A stretch of 64,000 bases of DNA from Undibacterium hunanense (GCF_014284335.1 NZ_JACOGF010000002.1:452659-516658), one strand, 5' to 3'. Shown: positions 25,306-34,541, counted from the first letter of the stretch. A program made the numbers and translations. The notes: a model not told the origin generated them from the letters alone.

Positions 25306-25788
25306 ATGAAGAAATTAATTCAACAGGTGTATATGACTGGCCTGGTGCTGGCATGTACGGCATTGCTGGGATGCGAGACTGCACCGCAGCAGGCACCGGC
25401 GCCCAAGCCTGCGGCCAAGCAAAAAGAAACGATAGTCACCCCGCCGTCACCGCCAGCAGATACGACACCGGCACCACCACCGGTCGCACCGGATGTCCAG
25501 GCCATGAAGGATGGCCTGGCTTTGTATGATGCCGGTGATTACAACGGTGCCATCAAAAGACTGGGATCGCCGGATATCTGGAATGGGCATAACAAGGATT
25601 TACAGGTGAACGCGCTGAAGATCATGGCATTCAGTTATTGCGTGACTTCCAGAGCGCAATTGTGCCGCCAGCAGTTTGATCGGGCACTGAAGCTGGATCC
25701 GACTTTTAATCTGTCACCTGGCGAAATCGGTCACCCTATCTGGGGCCCGGTATTTCTGAAGTCCAAGAACGCCATCAAGAAGAAGTAA
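25306..25788 (+). CDS. T6SS-associated lipoprotein, TssQ-like
   Basis: 160-residue lipoprotein: signal peptide with lipobox ALLGCE, a Pro/Ala-rich linker, then a globular part with a TPR-like pattern (GLALYDAGDYNGAIKRLG ... FDRALKLDPTFNL) ending GEIGHPIWGPVFLKSK. That C-terminal sequence resembles the TssQ family of T6SS-associated lipoproteins found in Burkholderiales, as I recall it. It starts 12 bp after the kinase gene and is the last gene of the four-gene set. Residue +2 after Cys is Glu, not Asp, which is compatible with outer-membrane sorting. Confidence 0.75.
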   Translation: MKKLIQQVYMTGLVLACTALLGCETAPQQAPAPKPAAKQKETIVTPPSPPADTTPAPPPVAPDVQAMKDGLALYDAGDYNGAIKRLGSPDIWNGHNKDLQVNALKIMAFSYCVTSRAQLCRQQFDRALKLDPTFNLSPGEIGHPIWGPVFLKSKNAIKKK

Positions 25789-25862
25789 TCTTCCAGGCAG
25801 ACGGTTTGAGTTGAAGACTTGCCTTGTATTGTCTCAAGCGGTCTGCCAGTTTCCCTCAGTTT

Positions 25863-27074
25863 TCAATGATCGCCAAATGGCGCATCGACGGCATGACTTT
25901 GCCCTGTGAACCAGCGCGGGCCCTGTTCCGTCATGTAGAAATGATCTTCCAGACGGATGCCAAATTCTCCCTCTATGCAGATCATGGGTTCATTGCTGAA
26001 ACACATGCCGGCAGCCAGTGGGCGCTGATTGCCTTTGACCAGATAAGTCCATTCATGGATATCCAGACCGATGCCGTGGCCAGTGCGGTGCGGCAGGCCG
26101 GGTAACTGGTAATCGGGGCCAAAACCGGCGGCGGCCAATACCTTTCTGGCGGCTACATCAACCTGTTCACAGGGTACACCGGTCTGTGCCGCATCAAATG
26201 CAGCTGCCTGCGCGGTTTTTTCCAGTTCCCAGATATCGCGCTGGCGCTGGCTGGGCTTGCCGAATACATAGCTGCGGGTAATGTCGGAGTTGTAGGCATG
26301 CAGTTTGCAGCCGGTGTCGATCAGTACCATGTCGCCTTCGCGCAGGAATTGCTCGCCATCCGGGCCATGCGGCATGGCCGTAGCGGCACCAAAGCTGACG
26401 ATGCAAAAAGTCGATGCACTGCCACCGTAGGCCCGGTGGGCCTGGTCGATAAACTGTGCAACTTCAAAAGAAGAAATGCCTTCATGCAAAATTCTGGCAG
26501 CCTTTTTTTGCACTTCCAGCGTGATGTTCTTCACCGCCTGCATGATGGCCAGCTCCGCCGCCGATTTGTGCATGCGGCATTCTGCCGTGATCGTGCTGGC
26601 GTTGATGATACGTGCCAAAGGCAGTGCATTGCGCAAGCCATCGAAGACAAAGAAGGGGGCTGCCTCATCCAGGGCGACGACATCGCTTTTGCAATGCAGG
26701 TCTTGCAGGCAGGTTTTAATCAGCAGACAGGGATCTTCTTCTTCCTGCCACAAACGGATATCGGCACCGGCACCCAGGGTTTCGCGCAGTTTGGATTCTT
26801 CAAAGCCGGGACAGACATAGATCAGCCTGGCATCCGGCGTCAGGATGGCGGCAGTCAGGCGTTCACTGGGATACCAGCGCAGGCCGGTAAAATAATACAG
26901 GCTGCTACCTGCTGGCAGGATCAGCGCATCGACCGCGTTGTCCTGCATCAGCCGGGCAGCTTTTTCCACGCGCGCACGGCGTTCCGCCGTACTGATGGGC
27001 TGCACGCTGCTGGTGTCAGCCTGTATGCCTGCCAATTCTTTGGCGGCTGTCGAACCGCCTATACCTGATGTCAT
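25863..27074 (-). CDS. M24 family metallopeptidase (Xaa-Pro aminopeptidase-like)
   Basis: Pita-bread metallopeptidase of 403 residues. The creatinase-like N-terminal domain (about 20-165) is followed by the catalytic domain with the five metal ligands in order: Asp in VLIDTGC, Asp in NSDITRSY, His in HRTGHGIGLDIHE, Glu in SNEPMI and Glu in RLEDHF. It likely cleaves X-Pro dipeptides or peptides with Pro at position 2. GGAG lies 7 bases before the ATG at 27074, but only one base from the ATG at 27080, so the shorter start is chosen. No operon partner is seen. Confidence 0.9.
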   Translation of the reverse strand: MTSGIGGSTAAKELAGIQADTSSVQPISTAERRARVEKAARLMQDNAVDALILPAGSSLYYFTGLRWYPSERLTAAILTPDARLIYVCPGFEESKLRETLGAGADIRLWQEEEDPCLLIKTCLQDLHCKSDVVALDEAAPFFVFDGLRNALPLARIINASTITAECRMHKSAAELAIMQAVKNITLEVQKKAARILHEGISSFEVAQFIDQAHRAYGGSASTFCIVSFGAATAMPHGPDGEQFLREGDMVLIDTGCKLHAYNSDITRSYVFGKPSQRQRDIWELEKTAQAAAFDAAQTGVPCEQVDVAARKVLAAAGFGPDYQLPGLPHRTGHGIGLDIHEWTYLVKGNQRPLAAGMCFSNEPMICIEGEFGIRLEDHFYMTEQGPRWFTGQSHAVDAPFGDH

Positions 27075-27305
27075 GCTCATACTCCGTAGTAGCCAAAACG
27101 AGTGGACCGTTACAGTCCCTTAGCGGCAAGAGCTTAGTATATACAGCGACACGGGTCTTGCTGATTTACCCGTGCAGGCATGACGAAATTGGCATAGCAG
27201 GAAAGACGTGAAACTTGTTGCAAAATCAAGATAACCCGGCGTTCCCGGCAGAGCGACGTAACAACGCCAGGCCAGGTCAACACACCCTAGTTCCGCAACA
27301 GCCTC

Positions 27306-27977
27306 TTAGTAGCTGGCTGCCTTGGCTTTTCTTGGGATGGGCACAAAATCAAACTGCCATTTCACTGGCGGCGTCTGGTCACTGACTTTGATGGTCTGCA
27401 CCAGCGGCTGTTTGACGCTACCCATGTTCGGATGCCAGGCCCTGATTTCGTAGTTGCCATCCGGCAGTTGATCCAGGCTGGTGGTGCCGGCCTGTTCAGT
27501 CTTGGCGAAGTAGGGGGTATCCACTGCCAGCACATAGGCGCGCATCCAGTTATGCAGCAGGCAGTAGACAATCACGATGCCGGGTTTGTCGAACATCACC
27601 GGCGGTGGTACCACACCGCGTTCATAGGTTTTGATTTCAAATTCCTTAGCGGCAGAGAAAGATTTCACATGATGTTCCATCTTGTCGTAGTTGGGGAATT
27701 TGACTTGCGTACCGACCCTGATCACCGTTACATACGGCGAAAACTGCATATCGCTTTGCGAAATCGTGGCTGTTTCGGCTTTGCCTGCTGGCGGCAGGGG
27801 TGTTCCTATGGGCGTGGCATACACGACCACGTCGGCCATGGCCGCGCCATTCTTGTCCACCGCCTGCACACTCACTTTGGCGGCCAATGCAAGGGAAGGC
27901 AAACCAGTGGCCAACGTGCAGGCCAGCATCAGTGGTCCGAGCTTACGCGCAGAGATGGATGACAACAAGTTTTTCAT
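27306..27977 (-). CDS. Exported cupredoxin-domain protein (copy 1)
   Basis: 223-residue periplasmic protein annotated in relatives as methylamine utilisation protein. A signal peptide ends near LALAAKV. A domain resembling carboxypeptidase-regulatory repeats (VQAVDKNGAAMADVVVYA) precedes a blue-copper domain with His in KMEHHVKSFS and Cys, His and Met in VYCLLHNWM, so the type 1 copper ligand set looks complete. It is the last gene of a minus-strand run containing two truncated haemoglobins and two DUF3034 proteins. A close relative lies at 37033-37656. There is no methylamine dehydrogenase, so that name is misleading; an electron-transfer role is inferred. Confidence 0.85.
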   Translation of the reverse strand: MKNLLSSISARKLGPLMLACTLATGLPSLALAAKVSVQAVDKNGAAMADVVVYATPIGTPLPPAGKAETATISQSDMQFSPYVTVIRVGTQVKFPNYDKMEHHVKSFSAAKEFEIKTYERGVVPPPVMFDKPGIVIVYCLLHNWMRAYVLAVDTPYFAKTEQAGTTSLDQLPDGNYEIRAWHPNMGSVKQPLVQTIKVSDQTPPVKWQFDFVPIPRKAKAASY

Positions 27978-28020
27978 CGTGATTTTCTGTCCTGATTTAT
28001 GTCCTGATAAATGCATCATC

Positions 28021-28464
28021 TTATTTGGTGACGATAGGTCGTTGCATAGGGGCCAGTTTGGCGATCAGCCGGTTCTGGACTGAAGATGGGACATTGTGTT
28101 TTTCCATGGCGATCTGCAAATCTTCGGCCAGTGCATTGAAGTGGGCATTGGTAACCTGCATGTCCTTGTGCGATTCTGCCATGCTGCGGCCACTGTATTT
28201 GCAAGGGCCACCGCTCAATTCGCAAAATTGTTCGGTGAGCAATTGTGCCAGTCTTTCGGTATCGGTGTCTTTGAACGCCTTGTTGATACGTGGATCTTCC
28301 AGCACGATGGCGACGAAGGAATTGACGAAGGTATTGATGCCTTGTTTGGCGCCCAAGCTTTGATACAGTTCATCGCTGGTGGATTGGCTTTGGGCATGCA
28401 CAGACAGGCTGGCCAGCAGGAACAAGCCACATACGGCTTTGCTGAAACGGGAGATGGAAATCAT
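28021..28464 (-). CDS. Exported group 1 truncated haemoglobin (copy 1)
   Basis: 147 residues. The N-terminus (SKAVCGLFLLASLSVHAQSQ) is a signal peptide, unusual for this normally cytoplasmic family. The globin part shows the group 1 pattern: LYQSLGAKQGINTFVNSFV, DPRINKAFKDTD, QFCELSGGPCKYSGRSM and the proximal His in ESHKDMQV. A Cys pair (CELSGGPC) could form a disulphide in the periplasm. It lies 43 bp before the cupredoxin gene and 63 bp after a DUF3034 gene. Binding of O2 or NO near the copper protein is plausible from family chemistry, but not proven here. Confidence 0.88.
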   Translation of the reverse strand: MISISRFSKAVCGLFLLASLSVHAQSQSTSDELYQSLGAKQGINTFVNSFVAIVLEDPRINKAFKDTDTERLAQLLTEQFCELSGGPCKYSGRSMAESHKDMQVTNAHFNALAEDLQIAMEKHNVPSSVQNRLIAKLAPMQRPIVTK

Positions 28465-28527
28465 GGTATTCGCTTTCGATGGTTTTTTAGTAGATATCTG
28501 CAAGTGTCGTGTCCAGAAAACAGGCGC

Positions 28528-29433
28528 TTAAAATCCGGCCTGTACTGACAGATACCAGCCACGCTGATTTTTGGGATTGAACACCGTGATGTCACCCAGC
28601 GTCGCATAGGCAGCGGTTACCGATACATTCTTGGTCGGGAACCAGGCTACAAAGACATCGTAATAATCCTTCTCATTGTCCACGCCCAGATTGCGCGGTT
28701 TCATGCGGTATTCGGCACCGACGGCCAGTTTGCGGTTGATGAGGTAGGCGACCGAAGTTTCCAGTTTGGCCTGATAACTATCTTTCTTGTCACCGCCAAA
28801 ACCCAGTATGCCCATTTGATTGGCCTTGGTCATGCGCACTGTGCCGTTCAGCAGCAGGCTTTGTTCCAGCAATATCTTGGTGGCTGATACATAGTAATCA
28901 ACACCACGGTCATCCTTGGCACCCAGTTGTTTGACATTGGTCACACCCAGCGCGCCCAGGCCGCCTATACCCTTGTTGCGTTTGGCCATGGCACCGACGG
29001 CGATTTGTGGCATCCAGCTATCCTGGTCGTACACAGCATCACCGGCGACCTTGACCTTGATACCGAAAATATCCTGTTTGATATTGAGTGCATTCAGTGG
29101 TGCGAGGCTACCGGTAAATTCCTGAGTCGCCAGGGATAATTCCACACGGTCAGCAATACCGACGGCAACACCGTAGGTTTTCAGGCTGTAATCCTGGGTA
29201 TTCACCTGGGTCAGATGGGCATTGGCACCGTAACTGTCACGCGTGCCATAGCCAGTGATCAATGCCCAGGGAGTCAGTCCGCCACCACCAGCACCTTCAA
29301 GCTGGCTGACACCACCGGTAGCTGTCAGCTTGCCCATATCCGGTTTCAACATGTCTTGTGCCAGGCCGGTTTGCGACCATGCGGTGCAACTGCCAAACAC
29401 GACAGTTGCCAAGATTTTTTTGGTAGTTTGCAT
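28528..29433 (-). CDS. DUF3034 family outer-membrane-like protein (copy 1)
   Basis: 301 residues with signal peptide (cleavage near GLAQ-D). The mature start GKLTATGGVSQLEGAGGGGLTPW is the DUF3034 signature, followed by amphipathic beta strands and the conserved end QRGWYLSVQAGF, whose terminal Phe fits a beta-barrel outer-membrane protein. The family has no assigned function. ATGs at 29436 and 29433 are adjacent; AGAGGA fits the second better. It is paired with a truncated haemoglobin gene just downstream, and this pair is repeated upstream (29832-31228). Confidence 0.87.
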   Translation of the reverse strand: MQTTKKILATVVFGSCTAWSQTGLAQDMLKPDMGKLTATGGVSQLEGAGGGGLTPWALITGYGTRDSYGANAHLTQVNTQDYSLKTYGVAVGIADRVELSLATQEFTGSLAPLNALNIKQDIFGIKVKVAGDAVYDQDSWMPQIAVGAMAKRNKGIGGLGALGVTNVKQLGAKDDRGVDYYVSATKILLEQSLLLNGTVRMTKANQMGILGFGGDKKDSYQAKLETSVAYLINRKLAVGAEYRMKPRNLGVDNEKDYYDVFVAWFPTKNVSVTAAYATLGDITVFNPKNQRGWYLSVQAGF

Positions 29434-29558
29434 CATGCTTCCTCTGTTTTATTTCGTTTTAGTTTGCTACAAGTCGCTTTTTTACCTGGAAAATTCCAGG
29501 CACCTGCTGCTTGTACGGTGTAAATCGAAAATCGGATTCAGATCAGATGCAAAATATC

Positions 29559-29829
29559 TAGAACTCATTTCATAAATAGGGGTGAGATGCGTTTGCCTCA
29601 TAACGTGGGCTGGCAAGGCGGACGAGGCAGTCAATAGCGGTGCTATTGATAACGAGTCCAACGCAGTCCAGTACGCTTTATGAGGCAAACCCTTCGGGAG
29701 CTGGCGATTCGGGCGCATTGCAGCGTTGTGCCGCTTGCTAAGGCACCAGCCTTAGCTGCGCGTCACGCCTTGCACTGCATCCCGAATCGCCTTGCTCGCA
29801 CTCATCCCTATTGATGAAATGAGTTCTTA
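29559..29829. mobile_element. MITE-like element, copy 1
   Basis: About 268 bp bounded by inverted ends GAACTCATTTCATAAATAGG (left, 29561) and a near-complement ending GAGTTC (29826). Internally there are smaller dyads: GTTTGCCTCATAA with TTATGAGGCAAAC, TCAATAGC-GGT-GCTATTGA, and GCGATTCGGG with CCCGAATCGC, so the whole element can fold into several hairpins. No transposase frame is present. A second copy lies inverted at 37875-38142. It sits between the duplicated DUF3034 and haemoglobin genes, ending about 5 bp from the stop of haemoglobin copy 2. Confidence 0.8.
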
Positions 29830-29831
29830 AA

Positions 29832-30278
29832 TTATTGTGGTTTGGGCTTGGGAAAGACGATGTCTTTTTTCATGGGAGACAGTTTGGCCATGAGCTTGTT
29901 TTGCGTGGAGGATGCAACGGCCAGTTTGTCCATGGCGATTTGCAAATCTTCGGCCAGCGCATAGAACTGGGCGGCGTTGATGCCCAGGTTTTCATGCACC
30001 ACTTTCATGTCATCGCCAGTGTATTTGCAGGGGCCGCCACTGATGACGCAAAACTGTTCTTTGAGCAATTTGGCAAGCCGTGGCATATCGGTGTCCTTGA
30101 AAGAGGCTTTGATACGTTCATCCTGCATGACTTCAACCAGCATTTCATCCACGATCTTGCTGATGCCGGGTTCATTGCCCAGTGCCTGAAACAGGCTGTC
30201 TGGTGCAGTTTGTGCCATTGCCTGGCCGCTACATGCGAGTACCAGACACATGGCGATTGTGGTGTGACGTAATTTCAT
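29832..30278 (-). CDS. Exported group 1 truncated haemoglobin (copy 2)
   Basis: 148 residues with signal peptide (TTIAMCLVLACSGQAMAQ). Group 1 pattern SLFQALGNEPGISKIVDEM, DERIKASFKDTD, QFCVISGGPCKYTGDDM and proximal His in KVVHENLGI. It is clearly paralogous to copy 1 (shared FKDTD, SGGPCKY, FxALAEDLQIAM), though well diverged, so the duplication is not recent. AGGAG precedes the ATG at 30278. It follows DUF3034 copy 2 by 35 bp. The MITE-like element abuts the 3' end, so its transcript probably runs into that element's hairpins. Confidence 0.88.
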   Translation of the reverse strand: MKLRHTTIAMCLVLACSGQAMAQTAPDSLFQALGNEPGISKIVDEMLVEVMQDERIKASFKDTDMPRLAKLLKEQFCVISGGPCKYTGDDMKVVHENLGINAAQFYALAEDLQIAMDKLAVASSTQNKLMAKLSPMKKDIVFPKPKPQ

Positions 30279-30313
30279 AGGTGTCTCCTGCTTATTTGTC
30301 AACTAAGTGTCGA

Positions 30314-31228
30314 CTAATTACCGACCTGCAGCGACAGATACCATCCGCGCTGGGTTTTGGGATTGAAGACGGTAATATCTCCCAGATTGACATATGCGAG
30401 GGTCAGCGAAAATTCCTTGCTCGGGAACCAGGCAAGGAAGGCATCATAATAGGCTTTTTCGTTATCCACCCCAAGATTGCGCGGTTTGCCACGATATTCG
30501 ACGCCGCCAACCAGCTTGCGGTTGAACAGATAAGCCACAGATATTTCTGGCTGCAACTGATACTGATTGCGTTTATCGCCACCAAAACCCAGCAAGCCCA
30601 TCTGATTCGCCTTGGTCAGGCGCAGGGTACCATTTACCAACAGACTTTGATCCAGATAAAGCTTGGTGGCTGACACATAATAATCAATGCCGTGGTCATC
30701 AATAGCGCCCAATTGCTTGACGTTGGTGACCCCCAGTGCTTCCAGACCTTTGACAGCATGGTCGCGTTTGAACATGACGCCGACGGCAACTTGCGGTTGC
30801 CAGGTATCCTGGCCGCTGACCAGATCACCGGCAATCTTGAGTTTGATACCCAGCGTATCCTGGTTCAGTTCCAGCTTGTCGAGCGGTGCCTGGCTACCGG
30901 TGAATTTTTGAGTGGACAAGGACATTTCCAGGCGATCGGCAATTCCTACGGCAACACCGGCAGTCCGCAAGCGGTAATCCTGGGTGCTGATCTGGGTGAT
31001 ATGTGCATTCACACCATAGCTGTCTTCGCTGCCGTAACCAGTAATCGTGGCCCAGGGAGCCAGGCCACCACCACCTGCACCTTCGACCTGTTTGACGCCG
31101 CCGGTTGCCAGCAAGCGACCTTTGTCTGGTAAAGGCAGCTCTCGTGCAGAGGCGTAAGCAGATGTCAGCAGCATGCATGCTGCCATCAGTCCAGGGGCAA
31201 AATTCAGGGGAGTGTGCTTATTCAACAT
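30314..31228 (-). CDS. DUF3034 family outer-membrane-like protein (copy 2)
   Basis: 304 residues. Signal peptide (LMAACMLLTSAYASA), mature GRLLATGGVKQVEGAGGGGLAPW signature, and end QRGWYLSLQVGN. Here the last residue is Asn instead of the Phe that ends copy 1, which may weaken the beta-barrel assembly signal. Shared strings such as NLGVDNEKAYYD and LTKANQMGLLGFGGDK show paralogy with copy 1. A longer in-frame start at 31300 lacks a signal-peptide logic; 31228 is preferred. Function unknown; its repeated pairing with an exported globin suggests a joint role at the cell surface. Confidence 0.87.
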   Translation of the reverse strand: MLNKHTPLNFAPGLMAACMLLTSAYASARELPLPDKGRLLATGGVKQVEGAGGGGLAPWATITGYGSEDSYGVNAHITQISTQDYRLRTAGVAVGIADRLEMSLSTQKFTGSQAPLDKLELNQDTLGIKLKIAGDLVSGQDTWQPQVAVGVMFKRDHAVKGLEALGVTNVKQLGAIDDHGIDYYVSATKLYLDQSLLVNGTLRLTKANQMGLLGFGGDKRNQYQLQPEISVAYLFNRKLVGGVEYRGKPRNLGVDNEKAYYDAFLAWFPSKEFSLTLAYVNLGDITVFNPKTQRGWYLSLQVGN

Positions 31229-31363
31229 GGCAATGTCTCTTGTGCGCCGGGCGTCTTCAGTTAAACCAGAGAAAACTTCTATCGCGTTAATCATCAGCAA
31301 GATGTTGATGACAGGAACTTATTGCCAGCATACAACAGAACAAACCAGGATTAAACGCAAGTA

Positions 31364-32512
31364 TCAACGTTTAACAAACAGAGTACCTGCGCCACTGCTG
31401 GCATCACGTCCCGGTGATTTCATTTTTGCATGTGCTTTGGCTTGCCCTTGAATGGCAAGCTGTTGCAAGTCAGCCTGTTCCTGAGCACCAGGCAACATGG
31501 CGAGTTGAGAGAATAAATTCTGTGCCAGGTGATAATCACGGCGATCCAGTGCAATATCGGCCAGCACACTGATGGTCAGGGCATAGTTGCGCGAATTGGT
31601 CAGCGTGGCCAGTTGTTCCAGCGATTCGTGCAGCATCTGTTCGGCTGCGTCCAGCGAACCCATTTTGCGCAGGGTATCGCCGATCTGCATCAGGCAGTTA
31701 CCTATATTAGGCGACCAGCCTGCAGGTTTTGCCAGTTTCAATGCCTTTTGCTGCCATTCAAGAGCCGCTTCATAATTACTCATTTTGCTATAGGTGTACC
31801 CTATATTCGCCGCAGTCAGGATGCCACGGCGGATTTGCCCGGACTGCAGGCATAGCCGGTATGCCTTGTCCAGAAATACGATGGAATCGTCAAGCTCTTC
31901 GTTCAGACCGGCATATAAACCCAGGAAATCATTCATCAGCGCACCCAGTGCCGGATGCACATCTTTGGGTGGGTTTCTGACATCAAAATGACGGTCAAAA
32001 TAGGATTTTGCCAGTTTGTGGTCACGCAAGACTGCGATGCGTGCCAGCGCTGCAGCGGTGCATTGACGGCGCAGTACATCATCAACCTTGCTGGCTTCGT
32101 CTATGGAAATGGCCATTTCGATGTCGCATTCCACATGCTTGCCCTGGTCGGAATAAATGAAGCCCAGCAAACGATGGGCATCGCTCAGACATATGGCATC
32201 CAGGTGTACTTCGGGATGTCTGAGTATGGCTTGCACGATGCCGGCCGCAGCGTCCAGATCGGCGTGCAGCCAGCGTTCTTCCGCGCGTATCAATTGCAGG
32301 CGCAGATATACCAGTGCCTTGTCGGCTTCCGAGCGACTGGATTTGTTGAGCAGTATGCTTACCTGATTACACAGGCCGAGTGCCTGGCGACTGTCGCGCT
32401 GTCGCAGGCCCCACGCCAGTGCCAGCATATCGTCCAGTTGTTCTTGCGCCACCATGTCGGCCAAACGCTGCTCTAACTGTTTAACTTCGCTATCGGTGGC
32501 GTATAAGTCCAT
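31364..32512 (-). CDS. TPR-repeat protein lacking a GGDEF domain
   Basis: About 382 residues of helical repeats: ADKALVYLRLQLIRAEERWL, GILTAANIGYTYSKMSNYEAALEWQQKALKLAKPAGW and NCLMQIGDTLRKMGSLDAAEQMLHESL are TPR units. Soluble, no signal peptide. Related Burkholderiales proteins carry such an array before a GGDEF domain; here the frame stops after a Lys/Ser-rich tail and no GGDEF follows, so this may be a shortened or stand-alone sensor. The start is uncertain because neither 32512 nor a TTG at 32560 has a good ribosome site. It is divergent from a GGDEF gene and 135 bp upstream of DUF3034 copy 2 on the same strand. Confidence 0.75.
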   Translation of the reverse strand: MDLYATDSEVKQLEQRLADMVAQEQLDDMLALAWGLRQRDSRQALGLCNQVSILLNKSSRSEADKALVYLRLQLIRAEERWLHADLDAAAGIVQAILRHPEVHLDAICLSDAHRLLGFIYSDQGKHVECDIEMAISIDEASKVDDVLRRQCTAAALARIAVLRDHKLAKSYFDRHFDVRNPPKDVHPALGALMNDFLGLYAGLNEELDDSIVFLDKAYRLCLQSGQIRRGILTAANIGYTYSKMSNYEAALEWQQKALKLAKPAGWSPNIGNCLMQIGDTLRKMGSLDAAEQMLHESLEQLATLTNSRNYALTISVLADIALDRRDYHLAQNLFSQLAMLPGAQEQADLQQLAIQGQAKAHAKMKSPGRDASSGAGTLFVKR

Positions 32513-32807
32513 AGTATGCTGCTTGCCCTGAGAGATTTTCTCTGGTAGGAAGCGATTCAATTGTTAAAATAAATGAATGAAAAAGTGAGCATTGATGTCA
32601 ATCTTGTCTCGCGAACTACCACAATACGCAAGATTTAATTCCTGTGCTGCCGCAGAAGTTGGTTTTAACAATTTTTAACGGTATATACTGAAAAGCTTGA
32701 TTTTTTCAGCCCCGAAAATCGAAATCAAGGCAGTATCCTGTTTTTGCAGTGTTGCGCATTTCCTTAATTCTTTCCTGAACTTGATATTGTCGTTTTTGAG
32801 CCCGAGT

Positions 32808-34520
32808 ATGAGTCGTTCGTCGTTGCGTCGTGAATTGGTGATACCGATTACCGTGCTGGTGATCGGTGTGTCCGCTGCCATAGGTTGGGTCTCGATGAAG
32901 GCCGGGACGGATGCCGTGTATACCCTGACGCAGCGTATCCTGGTCGACATGGTGAACCGCATCAATCATGCGACAGAAAAACATCTGGACGGCGCGCTGA
33001 TTGCGCTTGAATCGGTAGCACCCAGCGCCGGCAATGTGCCCAGGGAACAGGCTTTTTCCACTGACATGAAGGTGCTGGAAGAAAAATTCTGGGCGGCCAG
33101 CGGCCTGTTCATGGATGTCAATAATTATGTCTATTTTGGCGGTAGTGATGGCCGCTTTGTCGGCGTTTACCGTATCTCCAACGGCATGGTGCAATTGTTC
33201 TGGCGCGAGCCGGAATGGAACAAGCGGCTTGTCTACCGCGTCGGGCATGTTGGTGATCGTGCGGAATTACTGCGCAGTGATGCCTTCGATCCGCGATTGA
33301 GGCCGTGGTATCAGGCTGCCCGAGGATCGGAAAAACCCGTCTGGTCAAAGATCTATAATAATTTTTCCTTCCATTACCCTACCATCACCCTGGCCAAGGC
33401 GGTCTACCAAAAGAATCACGAATTTGCCGGTGTGGTGGCGACTGACCTCACGCTCAAGGAGCTATCCAACTTTTTGCGCAAGCTGGAAATCAGCAAGAAT
33501 AGTGTGGCCTATATCGTCGATGCAGATGGTTATATCGTCGCTACTTCAGGCCAGGAAATACCGGAAAGAACAGTGAATGGCGTGCCGGAACGTATGCGTG
33601 CCATCGACATGAAGACACCGCTCATCAACCAGACTTTCCACAAGCTTGGAAATGCCACTGCGCTGACATCCGGCACGCAATCCATGGAACTCGGCTTAGG
33701 CACGGTAGATGTAGCTGTTTCACCTCTGGGTAACCGTCAGGGCTTGAACTGGCAGACGGTGGTGGCGGTGCCACGTTCGGATTTCATGAGCAGCATCAAC
33801 CAGGGTTTTTTGCAGAGTATGGTGATTGCTTTTGCCTGCATCATCTTTGCATTGACCATAGGGTTGACGATAGTCGAGCGTGTGGTTCGGGATATCCGCA
33901 AGCTGACTGCTGCCGCAGAAAAATTCGGTAATGGCGAGCCCATGCCCAGTCTGCGCATTACCCGCACGGATGAAATTGGCAAGCTGGCACAGACCTTTAC
34001 CGAAATGGAAAACAAGTTGCGCTTTGATAAGCTGACTCAGGTTGCCAATCGTGAATCACTGTTCGCCCAGATCAATTACCTGCAAAAGCAGGCTTTGGAA
34101 CACCCGGGGAGGGTGGAAGGATTTACGTTGCTGTTTGTGGATCTTGACCGTTTTAAATCCATCAACGATAACCATGGGCACGATGCCGGTGACAAGGCAT
34201 TGGTGATTATCGCGGCACGCCTGCGTTCAGCCGTACGCGATACGGATGAAGTCGCCAGATATGGCGGCGATGAATTTGTGTTGCTGCTCAGAGACACCAG
34301 GAATTCCATCGACATCAATAATATGGTGGAGAAAATTTGCAGCATCGTTGAACAGCCGATCGCACTGGACGATGTCATCGTCAGTGTCGGTGTTTCCATA
34401 GGCTGGGCCAGCTTCCCGGAAGATGGGGACGACTATGTGCGGCTGATCAAGATTGCCGATAGCCGTATGTACAATCGCAAGCGTGACCGGAAACTAGCGC
34501 AGTCTGTGCATCTGGTGTGA
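32808..34520 (+). CDS. Membrane diguanylate cyclase with Cache sensor
   Basis: 570 residues. A membrane helix (ELVIPITVLVIGVSAAIGWV) is followed by a periplasmic double Cache domain (about 35-325; FDPRLRPWYQAARGSEKPVWS and YIVDADGYIVATS are typical), a second helix, HAMP and GGDEF. The active site YGGDEF is intact, and RDTD five residues before it forms the inhibitory I-site. It should make c-di-GMP in response to a small periplasmic ligand. The ATG at 32808 is taken as start; the upstream 37 codons are hydrophobic without a ribosome site. It converges with the GGDEF-EAL gene, 21 bp between stops. Confidence 0.92.
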   Translation: MSRSSLRRELVIPITVLVIGVSAAIGWVSMKAGTDAVYTLTQRILVDMVNRINHATEKHLDGALIALESVAPSAGNVPREQAFSTDMKVLEEKFWAASGLFMDVNNYVYFGGSDGRFVGVYRISNGMVQLFWREPEWNKRLVYRVGHVGDRAELLRSDAFDPRLRPWYQAARGSEKPVWSKIYNNFSFHYPTITLAKAVYQKNHEFAGVVATDLTLKELSNFLRKLEISKNSVAYIVDADGYIVATSGQEIPERTVNGVPERMRAIDMKTPLINQTFHKLGNATALTSGTQSMELGLGTVDVAVSPLGNRQGLNWQTVVAVPRSDFMSSINQGFLQSMVIAFACIIFALTIGLTIVERVVRDIRKLTAAAEKFGNGEPMPSLRITRTDEIGKLAQTFTEMENKLRFDKLTQVANRESLFAQINYLQKQALEHPGRVEGFTLLFVDLDRFKSINDNHGHDAGDKALVIIAARLRSAVRDTDEVARYGGDEFVLLLRDTRNSIDINNMVEKICSIVEQPIALDDVIVSVGVSIGWASFPEDGDDYVRLIKIADSRMYNRKRDRKLAQSVHLV

Positions 34521-34541
34521 TGCTGGACCGCCATGGCGGTA

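Noticed and set aside
26298..27068. 256-codon plus-strand frame opposite the M24 peptidase
   Set aside because: The peptidase frame has all five metal ligands; the opposite frame has no motif.
27306..27977. Name 'methylamine utilisation protein' for the cupredoxins
   Set aside because: No mau genes or methylamine dehydrogenase nearby; only the copper-binding fold is supported.
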